A stretch of DNA of 64,000 bases from HGM10766 sp900757295 (lineage in GTDB: Bacteria; Bacillota_I; Bacilli_A; RF39; UBA660): contig DAJPHG010000001.1 in NCBI GenBank assembly GCA_025992315.1, positions 1,127,767 to 1,191,766 of the forward strand, in the 5' to 3' direction. The notes under the pieces are model-generated. The model did not search any database and had not been told where the DNA came from. It saw only the letters and a program-made list of their open reading frames with translations. Positions 42,563-51,831 of this stretch are shown in pieces; position 1 is the stretch's first letter, and every line of letters starts with the position of its first letter. The position numbers and the translations under genes are program-made.

Positions 42563-44281
42563 TTATTGTTGATATGCATCAAGTAATCTTTGATGTATTC
42601 CTGGTTCGACGATATTTATTGTATTTATAGCATTTTCTAATGAAGCTTTGAAATTACCTTTATTAAATAAATTTTCAGCTTTAGTTAATCCTAAATTAAT
42701 ATCTTTATTTACAGGACGATATCGATTTCCATAAACTATAGCTGTTTCTGCCATCCAAGCAGTTTTAACAGTTTCATTTGTTGTGTTAAATAATTTCAAG
42801 GCTAAATCTCTTGCTGTATCTACTCTGGTATTTAATACTTTTATAGATATTGGCTTTTTCTCTAATTCTTTAATCATTTCTTTAACAGCTAAAGTAGCTT
42901 CTGATAATTCAACATAATATTTTTTAGGAATTAAAGGTAACTTATAGCTTTTTATCTTATATTTAGCTTTCTTTAATATTTCTTTTATTTCATCTAGTTG
43001 TTCTCTTGCACGAAGTTCATCTTCTTTTAAGCTGCCAAAAGTTCGTAAAGCCATTTCTAATTTTTCTTCTGCTTTAGTTAAACGAACATTTAGCAATTCC
43101 ATTTCTTTTGCTAGTCTAGAATAAGCAAATGATTTTGAGCGATGAGAAGAAATAACATGATCATACTCTTTTTTTATACTATCAAATTCTTGTTTTATTT
43201 TATCTACAACTTTAACATCTTCATCTGTAAGATCATAACTATATTTTATAGCTCCAAGCTTTTTTAATAATTCATTATTAACTTTACTTAATTTAGTAAC
43301 TCTTACTAATATAGTTCTACTATAATCTTCAAATATTTTCTTTGAAATTCTTTCTTTATCAAAATCATTATACAATGAATCATAATAGTCAACCATGGTT
43401 TTTAATTCAAAAATTGAATCTTCAATATTTAAAACATTTAAACGAGCAAAGATATCTGATATTTTCTTTTCTGTTTCCGTAACATTGTATTCAATATTTA
43501 GATAATCTAAATTATAACCTTCTTTTACCATTTTATCATGAATAGTCGTAATATCACTTATCTTTTTAGGAATAATAGTTTTTCCCATCATTATTATAGA
43601 TGGTGCTTCTTCTATTATTAATTTTAAATTACCAATAGTATCATCAATTGCTTTAACAATTTTTCCAACTTCACTAAATGATCCTTCATCCATTGCAATT
43701 TCAAAAGCACTAAATAATTTATCTACATTTTCAAATTGAAGTTCAATAGGACTAGCTATTAACTTGTAATCAGATTTATTTTGATTATATTTACTAAATA
43801 TTTCACGATATATAATTTTTAATTTAGTAATAGTTTCTCTATTTTTTTCTTCACTTAAAGTTATTTCTTTTATTTCTTCTAATAGAAAGTTAGCTCTAGT
43901 TTTAACATAATATATTTGAAGCTCTATTTGAGCAATCTTTTGTTTTAAAGTTTTATAATTTTTTTCTTGAAATAAGTCTTCTATTTCTAATAAATCATCA
44001 GATATTTTTGGGACTTCTTCATCTTTTATTTTTTTAAATCTTTTTTGCCAGTCTTGATATGTCTGCTCCATTTTTTCATTATTAACTAAAGATTCAACTT
44101 TATTTAACTCTGACAATATAGATGCAGATATTATTAAGTTTTTATCTCTTTCTAAAGAATTTATTTCATCTTTATAAACTTTCTTTTCTTTTTTGCTTAT
44201 AAAGTTTAATACTAGTATAACAAGTGTAACTGCAAGTATGTAATATCCAATAGCTAGTAAAGTAAATGTTGTGCTACTCAC
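42563..44281 (-). CDS. ezrA: Septation ring regulator EzrA
   Basis: 572 aa, GTG start after GGATGTGATTTT. One N-terminal transmembrane helix (about 5-25), then a long alpha-helical spectrin-like cytosolic region throughout. The final block (YGNRYRPVNKDINLGLTKAENLF...IVEPGIHQRLLDAYQQ) resembles the C-terminal EzrA patch. EzrA restrains FtsZ ring formation and links division to wall synthesis. It lies near rpsD, divergently transcribed, as in B. subtilis. Confidence 0.88.
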   Translation of the reverse strand: MSSTTFTLLAIGYYILAVTLVILVLNFISKKEKKVYKDEINSLERDKNLIISASILSELNKVESLVNNEKMEQTYQDWQKRFKKIKDEEVPKISDDLLEIEDLFQEKNYKTLKQKIAQIELQIYYVKTRANFLLEEIKEITLSEEKNRETITKLKIIYREIFSKYNQNKSDYKLIASPIELQFENVDKLFSAFEIAMDEGSFSEVGKIVKAIDDTIGNLKLIIEEAPSIIMMGKTIIPKKISDITTIHDKMVKEGYNLDYLNIEYNVTETEKKISDIFARLNVLNIEDSIFELKTMVDYYDSLYNDFDKERISKKIFEDYSRTILVRVTKLSKVNNELLKKLGAIKYSYDLTDEDVKVVDKIKQEFDSIKKEYDHVISSHRSKSFAYSRLAKEMELLNVRLTKAEEKLEMALRTFGSLKEDELRAREQLDEIKEILKKAKYKIKSYKLPLIPKKYYVELSEATLAVKEMIKELEKKPISIKVLNTRVDTARDLALKLFNTTNETVKTAWMAETAIVYGNRYRPVNKDINLGLTKAENLFNKGNFKASLENAINTINIVEPGIHQRLLDAYQQ

Positions 44282-44390
44282 AAAATCACATCCTATTCTT
44301 GTATCATTTTATCACATAATTCGACATTTTGTATATGGTTAATTAAGAAAAATTAAAATTCTCAAGCATATTATTAAATATGTTATTTAA

Positions 44391-44419
44391 TTGACATATT
44401 TGTAAATATAATGTATAAT
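44391..44419 (+). promoter_or_regulatory. Consensus promoter of rpsD
   Basis: TTGACA (44391-44396), 17-base spacer, TATAAT (44414-44419): a perfect match in both hexamers and spacing. Confidence 0.9.
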
Positions 44420-44425
44420 CTTTAA

Positions 44426-44583
44426 TGCGATGTAATGGCAGCGTTATTTATATTTATGATGTGTTTGTTACCTTTTGGTTTTATTAGTATCTAAGGCTGC
44501 CTTAGAGAAAGTTAAATAATAAACTCCCCATATTTAATAAATAACAATCCCTTTCATTGAAATTAAAGGAAAGGAGAAAAATT
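44426..44583 (+). promoter_or_regulatory. Structured rpsD leader, probable S4 autoregulatory RNA
   Basis: About 160 untranslated bases precede the ATG. GGCAGC near 44437 can pair with GCTGCC near 44493, enclosing an AT-rich arm; more pairing follows before AAAGGAAAGGAG. Firmicute rpsD genes often carry an S4-binding leader that represses translation. I infer that role from position and structure, not from a verified match. Confidence 0.5.
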
Positions 44584-45186
44584 ATGGCAAGATATACAGG
44601 TTCTGTTTATAAGAAATCTCGTCGTTTAGGATTTTCTACTTTAGAAAATGGTAAAGAACTAGCTAAACGTCCTTATGCTCCTGGTATTCATGGAAATGAT
44701 AGACGTAAAAAAGTTAGTGAATATGGTATCCAATTACAAGAAAAACAAAAAGTTCGTTTCATGTATGGATTAAACGAAAAACAATTCCATAAACTATTTG
44801 ATAAAGCTTCAAAAATGTCTGGAATTGCTGGTGAGAATTTCTTAAAACTATTAGAAAGTCGTTTAGATAATATTGTTTATCGTTTAGGATTAGCAAGAAC
44901 TAGACGTGCTGCAAGACAAGTTGTTAATCATGGTCATATTACTGTTAATGGTAAAAAGGTAGATATTCCTTCATACCAAGTTAAAGTTGGAGATGTTATT
45001 GCTGTTAAAGAAAATTCTTTAGATCATAAAGCAATTAAAGAAGCTGTTGAAGCAACTTTAAATCGTCCTGCTTTCGTAGAATTTGACCCTAAAACTATGT
45101 CTGGTAAATATTTACGTTTACCTGATAGAAGTGAACTTAATCAAGAAATTAATGAATCACTTATCGTTGAATACTACAACAGATAA
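44584..45186 (+). CDS. rpsD: 30S ribosomal protein S4
   Basis: 200 aa from ATG 44584 (MARYTGSVYKKSRRLG), after a strong AAAGGAAAGGAG site; a longer in-frame start upstream is inside the ribosome site. The S4 RNA-binding domain is clear: ESRLDNIVYRLGLARTRRAARQ and VNHGHITVNGKKVDIPSY. Length is typical for Firmicutes. Binds 16S rRNA early in 30S assembly. Codon use is more biased than in the neighbours, as expected for a highly expressed gene. Confidence 0.98.
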   Translation: MARYTGSVYKKSRRLGFSTLENGKELAKRPYAPGIHGNDRRKKVSEYGIQLQEKQKVRFMYGLNEKQFHKLFDKASKMSGIAGENFLKLLESRLDNIVYRLGLARTRRAARQVVNHGHITVNGKKVDIPSYQVKVGDVIAVKENSLDHKAIKEAVEATLNRPAFVEFDPKTMSGKYLRLPDRSELNQEINESLIVEYYNR

Positions 45187-45222
45187 TAAAAAAATACTGA
45201 AAATATTTTCAGTATTTTTTTT
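45187..45222. terminator. Bidirectional terminator after rpsD
   Basis: A perfect inverted repeat AAAATACTGAAAAT / ATTTTCAGTATTTT centred near 45204, with A and T runs on both flanks. Confidence 0.85.
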
Positions 45223-46123
45223 ATGACCACAAATTACTAGGATATTCTTTATTTTCAATCATTTTATTAATTTCTTTTACTACACTATCCTTATCATTTC
45301 GATATGTTACACCAAACCATTTAGAAGATGTTGGAACTACAGTTAAAGATATTTTATTTTGTTTAATTAAATTAAATAAATCTTCAATAATTAGCGCTTC
45401 GAAATTCATTAAATTATCTTGATTTTTATTTATATTCTCTTGCATACTTTCTTCTAATAAAGAAAATATATTAGGCATTAAAATAAACATATTCATAGAA
45501 ACTGGGTGCTGACTAGATACTTCAAAACTTCCAATATTGTTTAAAGGTTTAGCGATTATCTTACCATCTACTTTTTCTACATTACATTCTATAGCATCCA
45601 CTAATTTATTATTTTTTACTTCACAAATTCCTCTTTTTACTGCACCATTTTCAGTTAATGTTTTTTCTACTTGATATAAAACAATACCATTTTCTTGATA
45701 ATTAGTATTTTTTAAGAAATTAACTGCATCTAAAAATGCTTGAGCACCATAAAAATCATCAGCATTAATAACTACGAATGGAGTTTTTACAATATCTTTG
45801 GTAGCTAATATGGCATGAGTTGTTCCAAGAGGTTTGACTCTATCTTTTGGTAAATTATAGATTTTCTTAGCTTCTTCTAAATCTTGAAAAGCATATTCTA
45901 CTTCTATTTCTTTTTCTATTCTACTGCCAATAGTATCTTTAAATATATCTAAATTTTCTTTTTTTATTATAAATACTACTTTATTAAAACCAGCTTTTTT
46001 AGCATCATATATAGAATAATCAATTAAAAATTCTTTATTTGGCCCCATTTCTTCAACTTGTTTTAGGCCTCCAAATCTACTTCCCATCCCTGCTGCCATA
46101 ATTACTAGCGTTAAATCTTTCAT
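45221..46123 (-). CDS. Sugar nucleotidyltransferase-like protein
   Basis: 300 aa with an N-terminal nucleotide-binding motif LVIMAAGMGSRFGGLKQ and the acidic catalytic segment VINADDFYG. This is an NTP_transferase fold. It resembles UTP-glucose-1-phosphate uridylyltransferases and the nucleotidyltransferases used for sugar or choline-type activation. The end (WFGVTYRNDKDSVVKEI) is typical of a group often found alone. The exact substrate is not identifiable. Confidence 0.8.
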   Translation of the reverse strand: MKDLTLVIMAAGMGSRFGGLKQVEEMGPNKEFLIDYSIYDAKKAGFNKVVFIIKKENLDIFKDTIGSRIEKEIEVEYAFQDLEEAKKIYNLPKDRVKPLGTTHAILATKDIVKTPFVVINADDFYGAQAFLDAVNFLKNTNYQENGIVLYQVEKTLTENGAVKRGICEVKNNKLVDAIECNVEKVDGKIIAKPLNNIGSFEVSSQHPVSMNMFILMPNIFSLLEESMQENINKNQDNLMNFEALIIEDLFNLIKQNKISLTVVPTSSKWFGVTYRNDKDSVVKEINKMIENKEYPSNLWS

Positions 46124-46182
46124 ATTTCACATCCTTTATTTTTCTTATAGTATTATATTAACATTTATTCTTTAAATAAGCA

Positions 46183-46210
46183 AAAAATAATATAGAAGTC
46201 TATATTATTT
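46183..46210 (-). terminator. Terminator of the ymfH-type gene
   Basis: AATAATATAG / CTATATTATT stem, four-base loop, T run. Confidence 0.8.
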
Positions 46211-47488
46211 TGATGCTGGTTTAAATAGAACGATAGTTTTATTTGCTAAGTTTATTTTATTGATTATTGTAGTTATATCATCAATATTTAATGAATTGAT
46301 TGTTTCAAAAAGATCAGTTGTTATGTCATTATTATCTAATATATTATCTTGAATTAAAGAATTAACTTCTTCTATATCATCATAAGATAATACTAAACTA
46401 GAAATTAAAACTTTCTTTCGTCGGTTTAAAGTTTTTTCATCTATATTTAAATTTTCAAAGGTTTCTTGTATTTTATTGATTACTTCATCAACATAATTAC
46501 TTTCAGCAGTAATTGTTAAAATACAATGTGTATCATAAATACTTGCACCATATCCTAAAGAACTTGTAATAATATTATTATTAAATAATTCTTCATGAAT
46601 TTTACTAGTTATTCCAAAATTAGTCTTTAAAATTATACTTAAATATAATTTTAATTCGTCTTTTTTATAATTTTTAAAAGCCGATATTGGTAATTTAACA
46701 GCAAATTTTAGTTTAGGTATTTCAACATTAGCTTCTTGTTCATAATATTTATTTACTACTTTATTAGGTTCTTTTTCTTCTTTAATCTGTGGCTTTTGGT
46801 ATTCTTCAAATTCTTTTTTCTTTAAATTTTCTTTAATAATAGCACTTGCTTCATAGGGATTAAAATTTCCTGTTATGACTAAAAACATATTTTTAGGATG
46901 ATAAAAATTATTGTATACAGTATATAAATCATCTGAAGTAATATGTTTTATATCATCAACAGTTCCACTAATTAAATATTTTCTCTTATCTTTATGCCAT
47001 AAACACTCATGAGTTTTAAATATAAGTTGAGCATTTGGGTGATCTTCATACATTTTAATTTCTTCTGTTATAATCCCACGTTCGGTTTTTATATTTTCTT
47101 TTGTATAATAAGGAGTATAAACATAATCTAATAAGTAATTTAAATTTTCTTTAAAGTAACTGGATGAAAAAACTTCATAAAAAGTAAAATCATTAGTAGT
47201 ACAGGCATTAATTTGCGCGCCTAGTTTTGTAAAATATTCATGAGCTGTAGTATTATCAGGTTGATAAAACATTAAGTGTTCTAAAAAGTGAGCTATTCCA
47301 TTAGGAACTTTAATATAATTTTTAGAATCTTTAGGTTTAAATTCAGTATGAATAGATCCATATTTAGTATTTAAAGTCATATAGAAATTCTTAACTTTTT
47401 TATTTACCCACATATAGATATTTAAGCCTTCATCTGTTACATCATGGTAGATATATTCATCTAAATTATTTAAAGTTATTTTTTCCAT
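46205..47488 (-). CDS. ymfH: M16-family peptidase, YmfH type
   Basis: 427 aa. The inverted zinc motif HFLEH (HxxEH) in GIAHFLEHLMFY near residue 65, with a distal Glu in TERGIITEEIKMYED, marks the active M16 subunit. It is the partner of the inactive-looking M16 protein encoded just upstream, with a TAATG overlap (stop and start share bases). In B. subtilis ymfF/ymfH form such a pair, sometimes linked to EF-P modification. Substrate unknown. Confidence 0.9.
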   Translation of the reverse strand: MEKITLNNLDEYIYHDVTDEGLNIYMWVNKKVKNFYMTLNTKYGSIHTEFKPKDSKNYIKVPNGIAHFLEHLMFYQPDNTTAHEYFTKLGAQINACTTNDFTFYEVFSSSYFKENLNYLLDYVYTPYYTKENIKTERGIITEEIKMYEDHPNAQLIFKTHECLWHKDKRKYLISGTVDDIKHITSDDLYTVYNNFYHPKNMFLVITGNFNPYEASAIIKENLKKKEFEEYQKPQIKEEKEPNKVVNKYYEQEANVEIPKLKFAVKLPISAFKNYKKDELKLYLSIILKTNFGITSKIHEELFNNNIITSSLGYGASIYDTHCILTITAESNYVDEVINKIQETFENLNIDEKTLNRRKKVLISSLVLSYDDIEEVNSLIQDNILDNNDITTDLFETINSLNIDDITTIINKINLANKTIVLFKPASK

Positions 47489-48744
47489 TATTCCACCCCA
47501 CTAACCATATAAACTGTATTTATTTTTACATTTTTAGCATAAGTTTTTATTTGGTCTACTGTAATATTTTTTAGTTGTTCTAATCTTTCTTCAACTGTTT
47601 TTAAATTAGCGACATTTCTAAAAAGATAATTATTAATTATACTTGATGGATTATCTATTATCATATTTAAAGATGTAGACAAACTTTTCTTAGCATTTTC
47701 TAACTCTTCATCTGTTATATTAATGGTCATTTCTTTTAAAGATTTCTTTATTAACTTTAAAGCTTTTTCATAATTATTTGGATCTATTCCTGCATATATA
47801 ATTATGCTACTATCATACTTTTGATAAATACTATTAACTGTATAACATAAGGAATTATCTTGTCGTAGATATGTACCAAGTTTAGTATCTAAAGAACCTG
47901 CTCCTAAAATAAAGTTATATAGATAAGCTATTATATCTCTATTTTCTTCTGTAGAATTAATTATGTTACATCCTACTAAAAGATTACCTTGAGCAATATT
48001 TTTTTGTTCTTTAACAACATTGATTTTTTTTCTAGGTTGAACTTTATAATATAGTGATAGTTCTTCGGTTTTAATAATTCTTTGTTGAAAATACTTTTCA
48101 AAGTATGAAGCTACATAGTCCATATCTAAGTTACCTATTATATAAATATCACAATAATCGCTATTTAACATTTTCTGATAAAATTCATATAAGTTTTTAG
48201 GAGTTACCTTTTCAACATCTTCTTTAGTTCCAAGCATGTTATAGCTTAAATATGAATTTTCATCCATTAGTTCAAATAATCTACGATAAGCACTTCCTTT
48301 GATATTTTCTTTTGATGATTGGATTTCTGTTAAAATATTATTTTTTATAATATTAAAACTTTGTTCATCAAATTGGTTATTCTCAACATTTGGATTATAT
48401 AATGATTCAATTGCTAAATTTAAAACTTCGTCTAAGTATCCTTCTTCACAATATTTTGGGTTTAAAAAATCTATACAATATGTTGTAAAAAAGCAGCTAC
48501 CTACTCTAGATAATAATGAATATAAAACTGTATCATATAAATCTTCCAAATGAATTTTTAATTCTTTTTGACTATTATATTTTTTAGTATTAAAGGTTAG
48601 TAATTCAATCAAAAATTTACGAAACATTATTTCTTCTTTTTTAGCCTTATTTCTAAATACGATTTCTAAATGGCAATTTTTAAATCTATCAGTTTTGACA
48701 GTATATAAATTAAATGCATGAAAGTTATAATTTTTATATTCCAT
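47488..48744 (-). CDS. ymfF: M16-family protein lacking HxxEH, YmfF type
   Basis: 418 aa from ATG 48742-48744 (MEYKN), after GAGGTG. It has the M16 fold (two similar halves, with GTYLRQDNSLCYTVNS and the conserved NxxGxxxxKLGxxLR-like region) but no HxxEH at the usual place (FRKFLIELLTF), so it is the non-catalytic subunit. It overlaps the catalytic partner's start by the TAATG junction, giving coupled translation of a presumed heterodimer. Confidence 0.88.
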   Translation of the reverse strand: MEYKNYNFHAFNLYTVKTDRFKNCHLEIVFRNKAKKEEIMFRKFLIELLTFNTKKYNSQKELKIHLEDLYDTVLYSLLSRVGSCFFTTYCIDFLNPKYCEEGYLDEVLNLAIESLYNPNVENNQFDEQSFNIIKNNILTEIQSSKENIKGSAYRRLFELMDENSYLSYNMLGTKEDVEKVTPKNLYEFYQKMLNSDYCDIYIIGNLDMDYVASYFEKYFQQRIIKTEELSLYYKVQPRKKINVVKEQKNIAQGNLLVGCNIINSTEENRDIIAYLYNFILGAGSLDTKLGTYLRQDNSLCYTVNSIYQKYDSSIIIYAGIDPNNYEKALKLIKKSLKEMTINITDEELENAKKSLSTSLNMIIDNPSSIINNYLFRNVANLKTVEERLEQLKNITVDQIKTYAKNVKINTVYMVSGVE

Positions 48745-48842
48745 AGAATACACCTCTTTTTTATTATAGTTTTTTTATGATAAATTATAAGTTTTTTACG
48801 CTATCTTATAATTAGATTATAACATGCTTATTTTAATATTTA

Positions 48843-48870
48843 AAAAAAAACTTCAAAATAATGAAGTTAT
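48843..48870 (-). terminator. Terminator of dtd
   Basis: AACTTCA / TGAAGTT stem with a six-base loop and a long T run, overlapping the dtd stop. Confidence 0.75.
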
Positions 48871-49310
48871 TTTTCTTTTGAGTCTATAATTATAGTTACT
48901 GGTCCATCATTTATTAAACTTATTTTCATATCACTGCCAAATATTCCCGGATATGTTTTTATCTCCTTGTTAAGCAATTCATTAAATGTTTCATACATAT
49001 TATTAGCTTCAGCATAAGATAAAGCATTAATAAAACTTGGACGATTTCCTTTTTTAGTATCAGCAAATAAAGTGAATTGAGAAATTGAAAGAATAGATCC
49101 ATTAATATCTTTGATACTTAAATTCATTTTATCATTTTCATCATTAAATATTCTTAAATTAACTATTTTTGATACTAAATACTTAACATCTTCTAAAGTA
49201 TCATCCTTACAAAAGCCAACTAAAATTAGTAAACCATTTTCAATACTATTATAAATGTTATTATCTATAGTAACTGATGCCTGTTTTACTCGCTGAATAA
49301 CTACTCTCAT
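48867..49310 (-). CDS. dtd: D-aminoacyl-tRNA deacylase
   Basis: 147 aa. Removes D-amino acids, and glycine from tRNA-Ala, from mischarged tRNAs. The signatures SQFTLFAD, GNRPSF and the C-terminal GPVT (NDGPVTIII) are present. The start overlaps the relA stop (ATGAG), the usual relA-dtd arrangement in Firmicutes. This proofreading is relevant because AlaRS here is a short form. Confidence 0.94.
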   Translation of the reverse strand: MRVVIQRVKQASVTIDNNIYNSIENGLLILVGFCKDDTLEDVKYLVSKIVNLRIFNDENDKMNLSIKDINGSILSISQFTLFADTKKGNRPSFINALSYAEANNMYETFNELLNKEIKTYPGIFGSDMKISLINDGPVTIIIDSKEK

Positions 49311-51463
49311 TTGGAAATCCTTTTGACTTCTTTGATAAATGGCAACATTTCTAAATCATTTATAAAATTATTTAAAGTGTCTATGTTTTTTATTTTTAAA
49401 GTTAAATCAAAAATTGTTAGAGCATCATAATCATGATTTTTAATTGTTTCTACATAAACATTTCTGTATGATGCTTTGGTTATAATATCTAATAAAGCAT
49501 TTTTAGTACTTAAAGAAGTTATTTTTAAATCAGTTAAATAGAATTTATCACTATTTGTATTCCATGAAACATCTATTAATCTATCCGTATTATCAATATT
49601 TTTACAATCTGATTTATGAACAGTTACCCCTTCTCCTTTAGTAACATATCCTACTATTTTATCTCCCATAATTGGTTTACAACACTTAGCTATATTAACT
49701 TTTATATTAGGTGTATTTGCAACAATGATATCGTTTTTATAATCAATAATTTTATTATCGTTTTTATTTCTTACTTTATCAAGTAATAAATCAGAAACGT
49801 TTTTCTTATCTTGATTTATTAAATTAATTATATAACTTGGTGTATATCTTAAAGAACCAATATTTAAATATAATTCATCTATATCATTTAATTTTAAGTC
49901 GGATAGTATTTTATTTAAATGTTCTTCACTTAAAACTTCACTATTAACTAATTTTTTTCTTCTAATTTCTTTTTCTAAAATAGTCTTTCCTTTTTCAATA
50001 TAAAGATCTTTATCTTGTTTACTAAAAAAAGCTTTTATTTTATTTTTAGCATGAGTAGTTTTAACAAACTTTAACCATTCTAATGATGGTTTAGAATTAT
50101 TATTAGTTTTAATGCTAACAATATCCCCATCATTTAAAGGTTTATCTAAAGGAACTATTTTTTCGTTTACAATAGCTCCAACGGTTTTATCTCCAACATC
50201 ACTATGAATTCGATAAGCAAAATCTATTGGTGTTGCTCCACTTGGCAATTCTACAACGTCACCTTTTGGTGTATATACATATATCATTTTATCAAGGAAC
50301 TCGGTGTTTATTTTAGAGGCAAATTCTAAATCTGATCCTTCATTATTTGCTTCTATTAAATTTCTAAACATTTCAAGTTTTTGTTCCATCATTTTTTGGA
50401 TTTTTACTGTGCCTTTTTCTTTATAAGACCAATGTGCTGCCATACCTTTTTCTGCTATTTCATCCATTTCATGAGTTCTTACTTGAACTTCAAAATGATA
50501 TCCATTACGTCCAAATACAGTTGTATGTAAACTTTGGTACATATTTTCTTTTGGCATTGCTATATAATCTTTAAATCTTCCTGGAACTGGTCTATATTTA
50601 GAATGAATTAAACCAATTACAAGATAACAGTCACTTTCTTGATCGACAAAAACTCTTAAAGCTAAAATATCATGAATATCACTAAATTTTCTACCAGAAG
50701 ATAATTTATGATAAATACTATGAACACTTTTAACTCTTCCTTTTATCTCAAACTTTAAACCATGATCAGTTAGTATTTGAGAAATACTATCTTGCATTTC
50801 TAATAAATAGTTATTAAGTTCTTCTTTTGAAGCATTTAGTTCATCTAATACATCTTGATATACATCTGGCTTAGAATATTTCAAACATAAATCTTCTAAT
50901 TCACTTTTGATTGAATTGATTCCAAGTCTATGAGCAATGGGAATTAAAACACTTTGAGTTTCATGAATTTTATTTTTTTGGGCTTCGGGAGAAATTGCCC
51001 AAATAGTTCTCATGTTATGTAAACGATCTGCTAATTTAATGAATAATACTCTAACATCTTGTGATAAACCAACTAATACTTTTCTTAAATAAATTGCAGA
51101 ATTCTCACTATCATTTGTTAATATTAGTTTATTTATTTTACTTACTGTATCAACAATATCTGCTACTTCTTTAGAAAAATTTTCCTCTAATTCTTCTTTG
51201 GTAGTGTTACCATGATTAATAGTTTCGTGCAATAATGCCGCAATGATAGTAATACTATCAACATTTAAATCGGCTAAGATATCAGCTACACTTAAAGGAT
51301 GGTTTATATAATCTTCATTAGTAGCTCTTTTTTTGTCTTTATGTTTCTCTTTAGCAAATAAATAAGCTTTATCTATTTCTTGTAATTCTTCATCATTAAC
51401 TATAAATTTTTTTAATTTTTTTCTAAAATCTTCATAATTTATTATTTTAATAGGTTCCTTCAT
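49307..51463 (-). CDS. relA: RelA/SpoT-family (p)ppGpp synthetase with a degraded hydrolase motif
   Basis: 718 aa from ATG 51461-51463 after GAAGGTG. Domain order is complete: HD region, synthetase (FSDIHDILALRVF, PGRFKDYIAMPKENMYQSLHTT, EVQVRTHEM), TGS (TPKGDVVELPSGATPIDFAY), helical region, a Cys-bearing CC/ZFD segment (NIAKCCKPIMGDKIVG), and ACT. In the HD domain the HDxxED motif reads HETINH (residues 79-84), so the Asp and Glu-Asp residues are replaced, while His55 and DRLHN remain. Synthetase is probably active and hydrolase weak or absent. Confidence 0.95.
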   Translation of the reverse strand: MKEPIKIINYEDFRKKLKKFIVNDEELQEIDKAYLFAKEKHKDKKRATNEDYINHPLSVADILADLNVDSITIIAALLHETINHGNTTKEELEENFSKEVADIVDTVSKINKLILTNDSENSAIYLRKVLVGLSQDVRVLFIKLADRLHNMRTIWAISPEAQKNKIHETQSVLIPIAHRLGINSIKSELEDLCLKYSKPDVYQDVLDELNASKEELNNYLLEMQDSISQILTDHGLKFEIKGRVKSVHSIYHKLSSGRKFSDIHDILALRVFVDQESDCYLVIGLIHSKYRPVPGRFKDYIAMPKENMYQSLHTTVFGRNGYHFEVQVRTHEMDEIAEKGMAAHWSYKEKGTVKIQKMMEQKLEMFRNLIEANNEGSDLEFASKINTEFLDKMIYVYTPKGDVVELPSGATPIDFAYRIHSDVGDKTVGAIVNEKIVPLDKPLNDGDIVSIKTNNNSKPSLEWLKFVKTTHAKNKIKAFFSKQDKDLYIEKGKTILEKEIRRKKLVNSEVLSEEHLNKILSDLKLNDIDELYLNIGSLRYTPSYIINLINQDKKNVSDLLLDKVRNKNDNKIIDYKNDIIVANTPNIKVNIAKCCKPIMGDKIVGYVTKGEGVTVHKSDCKNIDNTDRLIDVSWNTNSDKFYLTDLKITSLSTKNALLDIITKASYRNVYVETIKNHDYDALTIFDLTLKIKNIDTLNNFINDLEMLPFIKEVKRISK

Positions 51464-51475
51464 TTTTAACACCTT

Positions 51476-51763
51476 CTAAAGAATATCTTCCTCTTTTAAA
51501 TTAATATTTCTTTTTGTTTCATTAAACACTTTTTTTATATAATCATCAAAGTAACTAGGACTGCTATTTAAAATATCATCTACCATTTCATATAAAGTTA
51601 AATTGGAAGATTTATTCCATTTTTGATTTTTCAAAGCGTTCCATATGTCTTCTTTTTTTATATAAGAAAATCCCATCTTTTTTATTTCACTTTCTTTGCA
51701 TTCTAAAGCTGGTTTTAATCTTTCATAAAGTTCTTTAATACTACTAAATTGTATATCTTCCAT
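51476..51763 (-). CDS. comN: ComN-type post-transcriptional regulator
   Basis: 95 aa, small and helical. The pattern LKPALECKESEIKKMGFSYIKKEDIWNALKNQKW...LYEMVDDILN matches the Firmicute Post_transc_reg family (B. subtilis ComN/YrzD), which acts on comE mRNA and polar RNA placement. It keeps the B. subtilis position beside spoVB and near relA, though secDF and recJ are missing between. Divergent from spoVB. Confidence 0.75.
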   Translation of the reverse strand: MEDIQFSSIKELYERLKPALECKESEIKKMGFSYIKKEDIWNALKNQKWNKSSNLTLYEMVDDILNSSPSYFDDYIKKVFNETKRNINLKEEDIL

Positions 51764-51831
51764 AATATCACTTTCTTTAATTTCATATATTTATTATATA
51801 ATACATCGATTTATTTTTAAAGGAGAATATA

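Noticed and set aside
45221..46123. Assigning a precise uridylyltransferase name to the nucleotidyltransferase
   Set aside because: The fold is clear but motifs do not separate sugar from other substrates.
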